Below are positions 9,613 to 16,451 of a DNA stretch of 37,418 bases, in pieces. The DNA is from an uncultured Eubacteriales bacterium. GTDB lineage: Bacteria; Bacillota; Clostridia; Peptostreptococcales; Anaerovoracaceae. The DNA lies in NCBI GenBank assembly GCA_949286985.1, contig CASEEM010000039.1, forward strand, positions 1-37,418, in the 5' to 3' direction. The position numbers were made by a program, and so were the translations under genes. Each line of letters begins with the position of its first letter. Positions within the stretch are counted from its first letter, which is position 1. Under the pieces are notes generated by a model that made no database searches, was not told where the DNA came from, and saw nothing but the letters and a program-made list of their open reading frames with translations.

Positions 9613-9656
9613 ATGCCGTATCCCTCCGGGCTCGGACGGGATGCGGCATTTTTTTC
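9613..9656 (+). terminator. Rho-independent terminator after the beta-CASP RNase
   Basis: ATGCCGTATCCC (9613-9624) pairs with GGGATGCGGCAT (9638-9649), 12 pairs with one G-T, followed by seven T at 9650-9656. Confidence 0.9.
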
Positions 9657-9749
9657 TTCTTTTCGGAGCGCAAATGCCCGACCTTCTTCCGGCATATTTA
9701 CTATTTGCGTCGCTGCGGATAGACTGAGGGTGCGATGAAGGAGGGGCTT

Positions 9750-10082
9750 ATGAAGGAGTATCAATCGGTGAAGAGGAAGGAGCTGGTGCTTCCGCGGGAG
9801 ATTTATTATGAATGCGTCTGGATCGTCCGCGGGATGGAGCGGCTCGAGCGAATGGTGTCGGACGGGGACTCGGATCAGGGCGCTTACGAGGAGGCTTTCG
9901 TCCGCCTCTGTGCCATTCGTTCGGCGCTCGAGAGAATTCCGGAATGCTACCGCGAAGGGGTGCTGCAATCGGTGATTGAACGCGGCGGCAGGACGCCGGT
10001 GGGCGCGCATGAGAATACCTGGAAGCGCTATAAACAGCTTTTTCTTCACGAGCTGGCGAAACAGCTGGCGCTCACGGAATGA
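9750..10082 (+). CDS. Small conserved-looking protein of unknown function
   Basis: A 110-residue soluble, charged and mostly helical protein. The C-terminal half has the segment IPECYREGVLQSVIERGG followed by HENTWKRYKQLFLHELAKQLAL. From memory this resembles small clostridial proteins that carry a YREGI...NTWKRYK pattern and are sometimes found near phage-type regulators, but no function is assigned. ATG 9750 is preferred over ATG 9735 because AAGGAGGGG (9738-9746) is placed correctly only for the former. It sits alone between two terminators. No membrane segment or signal peptide is seen. Confidence 0.7.
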   Translation: MKEYQSVKRKELVLPREIYYECVWIVRGMERLERMVSDGDSDQGAYEEAFVRLCAIRSALERIPECYREGVLQSVIERGGRTPVGAHENTWKRYKQLFLHELAKQLALTE

Positions 10083-10194
10083 GATTTCGTGAGAAGGCTT
10101 CCGATGCTCCGCCGGATATCCGGCTTTATCGTTCGGCGGCGAACGGGCGACGCCGAGGAGGGACAGAGAGAAAGGAGAGACAGCACTTCGGCAT

Positions 10195-10219
10195 GCCGCG
10201 GAGGAATCCGCGGCTTTTT
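10195..10219 (+). terminator. Rho-independent terminator after the 110-residue protein
   Basis: GCCGCGGA (10195-10202) and TCCGCGGC (10207-10214) form a perfect 8-pair stem closed by a GGAA loop, followed by five T. The rest of 10083-10336 holds no convincing gene; it contains a 14-base palindrome (GCCGGATATCCGGC, near 10113-10126) of unknown meaning. Confidence 0.85.
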
Positions 10220-10296
10220 CGTGCGCGAAGAGAGATGCTTTCATGGGACGAACTGCCGAGGAAGAAGGAATGACTCTTTCACGAAGCCCTGTCAGG

Positions 10297-10305
10297 TGGT
10301 AAAAT
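10297..10305 (+). promoter_or_regulatory. Probable extended -10 promoter for the Nudix/Xer pair
   Basis: TGGTAAAAT is an extended -10 element (TG at 10297-10298, TAAAAT 10300-10305) placed about 30 bases before the ribosome binding site of the Nudix gene. No good -35 is visible. Confidence 0.45.
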
Positions 10306-10336
10306 TATTTGTAACTAAGACGGAGGGGAGAGGCTT

Positions 10337-10873
10337 ATGGCATATCAAGAGAAGACGCTTCGAAGTGAGATCGTCTATGAAGGTGCGATTTTCAAGATTC
10401 GGAGAGACCATATCATTGCGGCAAGAGGACAGGAAGCGGTTCGCGATATTCTTATGCACCGCGGCGCTTCGGTCATGCTCGCCGTGACGGACGAGGGCAA
10501 GATCCTGATGGTCCGTCAATGGAGACAGGCAGCCAAGGAATTCCTGCTGGAGCTTCCGGCGGGTAAGATCGATCCCGGCGAGGATGCGCTCACAGCGGCG
10601 AACCGCGAGCTTCGCGAGGAGACCGGATACAGCGCCGGCCATGTTGAGAAGTTCATGGAGAGCATTCCGTGCGCCGGATATTCCGAGGAGAGACTCCTCT
10701 TCTATTTCTGCACGGATCTCACGCCGGGCGAGACGGACTTCGACGATACGGAGGATCTCGATCTCTATGCCTGCGACCCGGATGAATTGATCGAGAGCAT
10801 TCTGAACGGAAAGATCACGGACGGGAAGACGGTTTCGGGTATTCTCTTCGCACGAGCGAAGGGGCTCATTTAG
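10337..10873 (+). CDS. nudF: Nudix hydrolase, ADP-ribose pyrophosphatase type
   Basis: A 178-residue Nudix enzyme likely to cleave ADP-ribose or related ADP-sugars to AMP and sugar phosphate. The Nudix box is complete at residues 76-98: Gly76, Glu82, Arg90-Glu91, Glu94-Glu95 and Gly97. The upstream VRQWRQAAKEFLLELPAG and downstream IPCAGYSEERLLFYF are typical of the NudF/YqkG group. GGAGGGGAG precedes ATG 10337. It is followed nine bases later by a Xer-type recombinase; a nudF-xerD pairing is familiar in Bacillota. Substrate preference is inferred from family only. Confidence 0.9.
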   Translation: MAYQEKTLRSEIVYEGAIFKIRRDHIIAARGQEAVRDILMHRGASVMLAVTDEGKILMVRQWRQAAKEFLLELPAGKIDPGEDALTAANRELREETGYSAGHVEKFMESIPCAGYSEERLLFYFCTDLTPGETDFDDTEDLDLYACDPDELIESILNGKITDGKTVSGILFARAKGLI

Positions 10874-10882
10874 GAGGACTTT

Positions 10883-11800
10883 ATGGCAGTGCATGTCGAT
10901 TGCAGTGAGAGGATCGAGGCATTCATCGAATATCTCCGTACGGAGAAGCACAAATCCGAGAATACGTTGATCGCTTACAAGAGGGACCTTGCGAGCTTTG
11001 AGATCTTCCTGGAGGAACACAGCAGCAAGCCGCTCGAATCGTGCCGCGATTCGGATGCGGTCGCGTATGTCCTCGAGCTCGAGAATGAGAACAAGTCGAA
11101 GGCGACGATCAACCGAAAAATCAGCTCCATTCGCCTGTTTTACGAATATCTGAAAGGGCAGGATCTCTACAAGGATCCGAATCCCTTCCGCAAGATCCAT
11201 ACGTCGAGAAACGACCGCCGCCAGGTGGAATTCCTGACCGTCGAGGAGGTCACGAAGCTGATGGAGACGCCGGACGAGTCCTTCAAGGGGCTTCGCGACC
11301 GCGCACTTCTCGAGTTCATGTACGGCACGGGTGCGCGGGTGACAGAGACGGTGCGGCTGAAGTTCCGCGATATCAACTTTCGCATGAACTTCGTCACGCT
11401 CCAGGACGGCACCGGCGAGAGCCGCATCGTGCCGCTCGGTTCGTATGCGATGAAAGCGCTCCTCCGTTATCGCGATGAGGCTTACGGGGCGCTCACGGGC
11501 GACGGACGCACGCCGTCTGCCGACGATGTCGTATTCATCAATTTCCGCGGTTCGATGCTGACGCGCCAGGGCGTATGGAAGATCCTGAAGGAATACGGGG
11601 ATGCTATCGGTGCGAAGGAGCGCATGACGCCGGTCATCCTGAGGAACAGCTTCGCGGTCCACATCCTTCAGAACGGCGGCGACCTCCGGACGCTCCAGGA
11701 CCTCATGGGCTTTGATGATATGTCGGTCGGCATCGCCTACCTTTCGGCTATCCGCGTCCGCGTGAAGGATGTCTACAATCGCACGCATCCGAGAGCGTAG
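10883..11800 (+). CDS. Tyrosine recombinase homologue (XerD-like) with degraded active site
   Basis: A 305-residue protein with the two-domain Xer layout: an N-terminal SAM-like core-binding domain (about 8-105) and a C-terminal catalytic domain (115-300). Against the E. coli XerD set R148-K172-H244-R247-H270-Y279, I read Arg152 (GTGARVTE), no Lys anywhere in 161-190 where the hairpin Lys belongs, Val251 in place of His, Arg254, Phe277 in place of His/Trp (LMGFDD) and Tyr286. The spacing 251-254-277-286 equals XerD exactly, so alignment is secure. The frame is intact with normal codon use, which argues for a maintained protein rather than a decaying pseudogene. It may bind DNA, partner an active Xer, or cleave poorly. 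GGAGG precedes ATG 10883. Confidence 0.85.
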   Translation: MAVHVDCSERIEAFIEYLRTEKHKSENTLIAYKRDLASFEIFLEEHSSKPLESCRDSDAVAYVLELENENKSKATINRKISSIRLFYEYLKGQDLYKDPNPFRKIHTSRNDRRQVEFLTVEEVTKLMETPDESFKGLRDRALLEFMYGTGARVTETVRLKFRDINFRMNFVTLQDGTGESRIVPLGSYAMKALLRYRDEAYGALTGDGRTPSADDVVFINFRGSMLTRQGVWKILKEYGDAIGAKERMTPVILRNSFAVHILQNGGDLRTLQDLMGFDDMSVGIAYLSAIRVRVKDVYNRTHPRA

Positions 11801-11828
11801 AAAGGCTGTAATTCCGAGGAAAAAAGCC

Positions 11829-11857
11829 TTGAAATCCCCTGCGCATCGTGATAATAT
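11829..11857 (+). promoter_or_regulatory. Sigma-A type promoter for rplS
   Basis: TTGAAA (11829-11834) and TAATAT (11852-11857) with a 17-base spacer. Predicted start of transcription is near 11864, giving a leader of about 90 bases before L19. Confidence 0.85.
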
Positions 11858-11866
11858 ATACAAGTT

Positions 11867-11912
11867 ATTACGGGCGGTCCTCTGGTCGCGCAAGTAATCG
11901 AGACAGGCTCGA
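11867..11912 (+). ncRNA. Possible structured L19 mRNA leader
   Basis: In the rplS leader, ATTAC (11867-11871) can pair with GTAAT (11894-11898), with an inner GCG/CGC (11874-11876 with 11887-11889). This is followed by TCGAG (11898-11902) with CTCGA (11908-11912); the two helices share base 11898. Leaders that sense L19 are known in Bacillota, but I did not match a consensus, so this is a candidate only. Confidence 0.4.
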
Positions 11913-11955
11913 TGAATAAACAGACCAAGAACGTCTATGAAGGAGAGGAACAAAT

Positions 11956-12297
11956 ATGAACATTTTGGATTCCGTAACGCAGGAATACAAGAAGAATGAC
12001 ATTCCTGCATTCAACGTCGGTGACACGGTCAGAGTTCACATCCGTATCGTCGAGGGTCAGAGAGAGCGTATCCAGGTCTTCGAGGGCTATGTCCTCAAGA
12101 GACAGGGCGGCGGTATTTCCGAGACTTTCACGGTAAGAAGACTTTGTCAGGGCATCGGAGTTGAGAAGACCTTCCCGATCCACTCGCCGAAGATCGAGAA
12201 GATTGAGTTCGTCAAGGCCGGTAAGGTCAGAAGAGCGAAGCTCAACTACATGCGTGAGAGAACCGGTAAGGCAGCCCGCATCAAGAAGGCTGACTAA
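11956..12297 (+). CDS. rplS: Ribosomal protein L19
   Basis: A 113-residue basic protein of the large ribosomal subunit, sitting near the 30S-50S interface. The signature stretch [24 protein letters not shown], read at about residues 36-59, and the tail [18 protein letters not shown] are diagnostic. Length is normal for the family. ATG 11956 follows AAGGAGAGG. It has its own promoter and a strong terminator, fitting high and separately controlled expression. Its codons are biased towards those expected of a highly expressed gene. Confidence 0.97.
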   Translation: MNILDSVTQEYKKNDIPAFNVGDTVRVHIRIVEGQRERIQVFEGYVLKRQGGGISETFTVRRLCQGIGVEKTFPIHSPKIEKIEFVKAGKVRRAKLNYMRERTGKAARIKKAD

Positions 12298-12330
12298 TCG
12301 AGCTCGTCTTCCGCACAGGGAAATGAAAGG

Positions 12331-12368
12331 AATGCATACCGAAGCGGACGCCTCGGTATGCATTTTTT
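12331..12368 (+). terminator. Rho-independent terminator after rplS
   Basis: AATGCATACCGA (12331-12342) pairs perfectly with TCGGTATGCATT (12353-12364), 12 pairs, and is followed by a run of T to 12368. rbgA starts only 38 bases later with no clear promoter, so some readthrough is likely. Confidence 0.9.
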
Positions 12369-12405
12369 CTTGGAACGAAGAGTACGAGAACGAAAGGAAC
12401 GAAGG

Positions 12406-13299
12406 ATGATCGAACATATCAATTGGTATCCGGGACATATGAAGAAGACGCGCGAGCTGATTCAGGACAACCTCAAGGCCGTTGACCTGGTCGTCGAGAT
12501 TCTGGACAGCCGCATTCCCGTCTCGAGCCGCAATCCGATTATCGGGGAACTGCTCGGGAATAAGAAGCGCATCGTCCTCCTCGGGAAGTGCGACCTCGCC
12601 GACGAAGCCGAGACGGCGCGCTGGCAGGAATACTTCGGCGGTCGAAACGCCGCTCTGCCGATGAATGCACAGACCGGCGAGCATACGAAGGAATTCTTCC
12701 GTCTCCTCCAGGAGTATCAGCGAAAAAGGGACGCGGAACGGAGCTACAAGCGCCCGCTTCGCCTCATGATCGTCGGTGTCCCGAATGTCGGGAAATCCTC
12801 GTTTATCAACCGCCTGACGGCAAAGAAGAGCACCAAGACCGGCGACCGCCCGGGCGTGACGAAGGGCAAACAGTGGATCACGCTGGAGAACGGGATGCAG
12901 CTTCTGGATACGCCGGGCATCCTCTGGCCGAAGTTCGAGGATCCGAAGGTCGGCCTGTATCTGGCCTTCTGCGGCAGCATCAAGGAAGAAATACTCGATG
13001 TACAGGACCTTGCCTTTGAGCTGCTGAAGGTCCTGCGGGAGCGGTATCCGGAGGAGCTCCGTGCGAGATACAAGCTGCCGGAGCTCGGCAGCCCGGATGA
13101 ATATTATGAGGATCTCTACGATGAGGACGGGATGCCGATCCCGCCGGCGCTGGCCGACATGGAGGCGATCGCCGAGAAGCGCGGCTTCTATCTCTCCGGG
13201 AAGCGCATCGATTATGAGCGCACGGGCCGTATGCTCCTCGATGAATTCCGGAGCGGTCTCATCGGCAGGATCACGCTGGAGCAGGCACCGAGGAAGTAG
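12406..13299 (+). CDS. rbgA: Ribosome biogenesis GTPase RbgA (YlqF), circularly permuted
   Basis: A 297-residue circularly permuted GTPase that acts late in 50S assembly. The start HINWYPGHMKKT is the classic RbgA N-terminus. Motif order is permuted: G4 first (LLGKCD, 58-63), then G5-like NAQTG, G1 GVPNVGKSS, G2-like region with RPGVTKG, and G3 DTPGILWP. The C-terminal domain follows. G4 reads GKCD rather than the usual NKxD: the Asn that helps read guanine is Gly60. ATG 12406 follows AACGAAGG; an upstream in-frame ATG at 12358 lies inside the terminator. The rplS-rbgA-rnhB order is conserved in Bacillota. Confidence 0.93.
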   Translation: MIEHINWYPGHMKKTRELIQDNLKAVDLVVEILDSRIPVSSRNPIIGELLGNKKRIVLLGKCDLADEAETARWQEYFGGRNAALPMNAQTGEHTKEFFRLLQEYQRKRDAERSYKRPLRLMIVGVPNVGKSSFINRLTAKKSTKTGDRPGVTKGKQWITLENGMQLLDTPGILWPKFEDPKVGLYLAFCGSIKEEILDVQDLAFELLKVLRERYPEELRARYKLPELGSPDEYYEDLYDEDGMPIPPALADMEAIAEKRGFYLSGKRIDYERTGRMLLDEFRSGLIGRITLEQAPRK

Positions 13300-13318
13300 G
13301 GCGGAAGCGAATTTACAG

Positions 13319-13353
13319 CGAATCGATACAGAGAATTAACGAATCGATACAGA
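13319..13353 (+). repeat. Short direct repeat before rnhBA
   Basis: CGAATCGATACAGA occurs at 13319-13332 and 13340-13353, two copies 21 bases apart in the 74-base gap between rbgA and the RNase H fusion. Role unknown; it may be a local duplication. Confidence 0.6.
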
Positions 13354-13373
13354 AATAACGGAAAGGATTTCCG

Positions 13374-14660
13374 ATGACGAAAGAAGAAAGAGCGGCCGCG
13401 CTTGCCGCACGATATCAGGAGCTGAGAGCGCCGGAGGAGGCGCTTCGCCGGAAGGGATATCGCTATCTCGCAGGCATCGATGAAGTGGGCCGAGGGCCGC
13501 TGGCCGGTCCGGTCGTCACCTGCTGCACGGTGCTCCCGGCGGATTGCGCTCTTCAGGGTATCGACGACTCGAAGAAGGTTACAGAGAAGCGCCGCGAGGC
13601 GCTCTCGAAAGCCATCCGCGAGGAGGCGCTCGCCGTCGGCATCGGCCGCGCGGACGCTGAGACCATCGATGAGATCAACATTCTCGAGGCGACGAAGAAG
13701 GCCATGAGAGAAGCGGTCGCGGAGGCGGACCGGCAGCTTCGCGAGCGGAACGGCGAGGGGATCTCGCTCCTCTTGATCGACGCCGTCGATCTCGGAGACC
13801 TCGGCATTCCGCAGCATGCCGTCATCAAGGGCGACGCGACTTATTATTCGATCGCGGCGGCGTCCATCATTGCCAAGGTGGAAAGGGATGCCTTCATGAA
13901 GGAGATGGACGCAGTCTATCCGGGGTATGCCTTCGCGAGCAACAAGGGCTACGGCACGGCCGCTCATTATGAGGGCATCCGGGAGCACGGGCTCACGCCG
14001 CTCCATCGAAGGACCTTTCTGAAGAATTATCAGGAGAAACACAGCATGGGCAAAACACCTCAGAAATATTATGCCGTCCGTCAGGGCCGTCATCCGGGCA
14101 TCTATGAGAGCTGGGCGGCGTGTCAGAAGGAAGTGACGGGCTTCAAGGGCGCGGAATTCAAGAGCTTCCCGAAGCGCACGGACGCGGAAGCGTATATGGC
14201 CAACGGGAGCATCGTCACGAAGGTGAGCGACGAAAAGGTCCCGCGCGGTTATGTCGCTTATGTGGACGGAAGCTTCGATAAGGCGACGAAGCATTATGCC
14301 TGCGGCGCCGTCATCCTTCGCGACGGCGAAGAGGTGGCGCGCATTTCGAGGAAGTTCACAGATGAAGCGGCAGCCGAGCTCCATAATGTCGCCGGGGAGA
14401 TCGAGGGCGCTGCGGCGGCCATCTCCTGGTGCCTTGAGAACGGCATCCCGTCCGTCGCGATTTTCCACGATTATATGGGCATCGGCAAATGGGCTGATGA
14501 CGAATGGAAGGCCAACCTCCCGCTGACGCAGCGATACAAGGCCTTCATCAAGGAGGCGCGCAAGGTGATGCGCATCACCTTCGTCAAGGTCAAGGGGCAT
14601 TCCGGCGACCGCTATAATGACATCGCCGATGCACTCGCACGCGAGGCGCTCGGGAAGTAG
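13374..14660 (+). CDS. rnhB: RNase HII-RNase HI fusion with hybrid-binding domain
   Basis: One uninterrupted frame of 428 residues holds two whole enzymes. Residues 1-220 are RNase HII: GIDEVGRGPLAGPVV with Asp36-Glu37, DDSKK, Asp136 in LLLIDAV and Asp172 in KVERDAF. It removes RNA, including single ribonucleotides, from DNA. Residues 226-270 match the RNase H1 hybrid-binding domain (KYYAVRQGRHPGIYESWAAC). Residues 290-428 are RNase HI with catalytic Asp298, Glu342, Asp366 and Asp419 (YVDGSF, NVAGEIEGA, FHDYMGI, YNDIADALA). The junction has almost no linker. Met225 (ATG 14046) has AGGAG at 14032-14036, so a free RNase HI could also be made. AAGG precedes ATG 13374. Confidence 0.92.
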   Translation: MTKEERAAALAARYQELRAPEEALRRKGYRYLAGIDEVGRGPLAGPVVTCCTVLPADCALQGIDDSKKVTEKRREALSKAIREEALAVGIGRADAETIDEINILEATKKAMREAVAEADRQLRERNGEGISLLLIDAVDLGDLGIPQHAVIKGDATYYSIAAASIIAKVERDAFMKEMDAVYPGYAFASNKGYGTAAHYEGIREHGLTPLHRRTFLKNYQEKHSMGKTPQKYYAVRQGRHPGIYESWAACQKEVTGFKGAEFKSFPKRTDAEAYMANGSIVTKVSDEKVPRGYVAYVDGSFDKATKHYACGAVILRDGEEVARISRKFTDEAAAELHNVAGEIEGAAAAISWCLENGIPSVAIFHDYMGIGKWADDEWKANLPLTQRYKAFIKEARKVMRITFVKVKGHSGDRYNDIADALAREALGK

Positions 14661-14720
14661 GATTGAAACAAATTTCAATCAGAAAATTTGGTATCCCTCA
14701 TAGAAAATTCACCGAGAAAA

Positions 14721-14752
14721 ATGGCAGGCTTCGGCCTGCCATACTTTAATTT
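14721..14752 (+). terminator. Terminator after the RNase H fusion
   Basis: ATGGCAGGC (14721-14729) and GCCTGCCAT (14734-14742) make a 9-pair stem capped by a TTCG loop; the tail is T-rich (ACTTTAATTT) rather than a pure T run. Confidence 0.75.
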
Positions 14753-14773
14753 AATGGGGTGCTATGATAAAAT
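14745..14773 (+). promoter_or_regulatory. Possible promoter of the folD operon
   Basis: TAAAAT (14768-14773) with TTTAAT (14745-14750) at 17-base spacing; TATGAT at 14763-14768 is an alternative -10. The -35 match is poor, and it overlaps the terminator tail. Confidence 0.4.
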
Positions 14774-14839
14774 AATATGAATGTTTTTGCTCTATCAACG
14801 TGTTCCCCGGAGAACACGATCGGAAAGGATACATGAACT

Positions 14840-15715
14840 ATGGAGACGCTACTTCGAGGCGCGCCGGTCCGCGATGCGATTGACGGCGAAATCAAGCTTC
14901 GTGTCAAGAAATTGAAGGCGGAGGGCTGCGATCCCATGGTCGCAACGTTTCGCATCGGCGACGATGCCGGAGAACAGTATTACGAGAAGGCCGTCATCAA
15001 GAGGGCTTCGGAATATGGCTTCGATTGCAAGGTCGTCGTCCTTCCGGAGGATGTTTCTCAGGAAGAGGCCGAAGCCGCGCTCCGCGCACTGAACGAGAAT
15101 GAGCGCATTCACGGCATTCTCATGCTGATGCCCTTCCCGAAGCGCATCGACTCTGAGGCACTGACGAGTCTGCTCTCACCGGAGAAGGATATCGATGCCA
15201 TCACGGACACCTCGTACAGCAATCTCTTCACGAACAAGAAGGACGGCTTCTTCGCCTGCACGGCGGAGTCCTGCATGGAGATTCTCCGTCACTATGACGT
15301 GGATCTCAAGGGCAAACACGTCGTCATCGTCGGCCGCAGCCTTCGCGTCGGGAAGCCGCTCCTCATGATGATGCTGAATGCCAATGCGACGGTCACTGTC
15401 TGCCATTCCCGAACGAAGGAGGGTGACCTTCGCCGTGCGCTTTATAATGCGGATATCGTGGTTCTCGCCACCGGCTTGACAGAGTACTACGGACCGGAGT
15501 TTTTCCGCGATGGTCAGATCATCATCGACGTCGGTACCGGACGCGGCAAGGACGGCAAGATGGCCGGAGATTTCGATTCGAAGTCCTGGGAGCAGGACAA
15601 GGATCCGGAGCATCTCTGCTATACGCCGGTGCCGGGCGGCGTCGGTACGGTCACGACGACGCTGCTTCTCAGGAATGTTGTCAAGGCGGCCGAAAGGAAG
15701 CAACGGAATCAATAA
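14840..15715 (+). CDS. folD: FolD-family methylenetetrahydrofolate dehydrogenase/cyclohydrolase, variant active site
   Basis: A 291-residue protein of the FolD family, which interconverts methylene-, methenyl- and formyl-tetrahydrofolate. The NADP-binding part shows VVIVGRSLRVGKPL, and the C-terminal signature YTPVPGGVGTVT is intact. The catalytic region is unusual. Aligning Tyr48 with E. coli Tyr50, the catalytic Lys54 position holds Val52, with Lys54 here matching E. coli Lys56, and the conserved Gln98 position holds Leu96 (GILMLMPFP). KDID (116-119) is kept. I recall a clostridial FolD subgroup with similar changes. Dehydrogenase and cyclohydrolase activities may therefore not both be present. 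ATG 14840 is followed 16 bases after the stop by the alarmone synthetase gene. Confidence 0.88.
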   Translation: METLLRGAPVRDAIDGEIKLRVKKLKAEGCDPMVATFRIGDDAGEQYYEKAVIKRASEYGFDCKVVVLPEDVSQEEAEAALRALNENERIHGILMLMPFPKRIDSEALTSLLSPEKDIDAITDTSYSNLFTNKKDGFFACTAESCMEILRHYDVDLKGKHVVIVGRSLRVGKPLLMMMLNANATVTVCHSRTKEGDLRRALYNADIVVLATGLTEYYGPEFFRDGQIIIDVGTGRGKDGKMAGDFDSKSWEQDKDPEHLCYTPVPGGVGTVTTTLLLRNVVKAAERKQRNQ

Positions 15716-15731
15716 GAAAGGGATACGATCG

Positions 15732-16439
15732 ATGTCTATTACAGATCTCATGGTATCGGATGGATCGCTGGAAAGCGCGAAGCTGGATCTGGCGAAGGAC
15801 CGAAAGCGCGTGATTCGCGAGATGGAAGAGATCCATCTGGATTATTCCGCCGCCATCCGCCAGGTCACGACGAAGCTCGAGATTCTCGGCGACGATTATC
15901 GCCAGCGCGATGAGTACGGCCCGATTCATCATATTCAATCGAGACTCAAATCCATGGACAGCCTGCTCGAGAAGGCAGAGCGTTACGGGATCGAGGATCC
16001 GATCAACAATATGGATGAGGTGAGGGATCAGATTCTCGATATCGCCGGCGTGCGCGTCGTATGCAATTATCGCGAGGATATCTATGCGCTCTCCGAGCTT
16101 CTGCTCAAGCAGAACGATATCAAATTGCTGAAGATCAAGGATTACAATGAGAACCCGAAGGAGAGCGGTTATCGCAGCCTCCATGTGGTTATCGCATTGC
16201 CGGTCTTTTTGGTCAATAAACAGGTGTCGGTGCCGGTCGAGATCCAATTCCGAAGCATCGCCATGGATACCTGGGCAAGCCTGGAGCATGAGCTCAAATA
16301 TAAGAATAAGGGCGTCCTCAGCGAGGATGTTCAGGAACAGCTCAAATCCTGCGCACGGCTTCTCGCCGATGTCGATACGCAGATGGAAGATATGAGACAC
16401 AAAGTGTTCTGGCCGGGCCATACCGGAAGAACGGAATGA
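15732..16439 (+). CDS. Small alarmone synthetase, (p)ppGpp synthetase of RelQ/YjbM type
   Basis: A 235-residue single-domain GTP pyrophosphokinase that transfers pyrophosphate from ATP to GDP or GTP. Visible motifs are HIQSRLKSMDSLLEK (67-81), the metal-binding Asp103 in DIAGVRVV, ESGYRSLH (144-151), and VEIQFRS with Glu170, then LEHELKYK. It lacks the HD hydrolase, TGS and ACT domains of long RSH proteins, which fits the small RelQ-like class. Start ATG 15732 gives the usual length; the frame continues upstream into folD without a better start. It lies between folD and valS with gaps of 16 and 12 bases, so alarmone synthesis is tied to this translation and folate operon. Confidence 0.9.
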   Translation: MSITDLMVSDGSLESAKLDLAKDRKRVIREMEEIHLDYSAAIRQVTTKLEILGDDYRQRDEYGPIHHIQSRLKSMDSLLEKAERYGIEDPINNMDEVRDQILDIAGVRVVCNYREDIYALSELLLKQNDIKLLKIKDYNENPKESGYRSLHVVIALPVFLVNKQVSVPVEIQFRSIAMDTWASLEHELKYKNKGVLSEDVQEQLKSCARLLADVDTQMEDMRHKVFWPGHTGRTE

Positions 16440-16451
16440 AGGGATGATGAT

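Noticed and set aside
10079..10273. 64-codon frame starting at an ATGA overlap with the 110-residue protein
   Set aside because: It reads through a strong terminator hairpin, is extremely Arg-rich and has no family features.
10883..11800. Treating the XerD-like gene as a pseudogene
   Set aside because: The frame is complete, length is normal for Xer proteins and codon use matches neighbours; only catalytic residues are changed.
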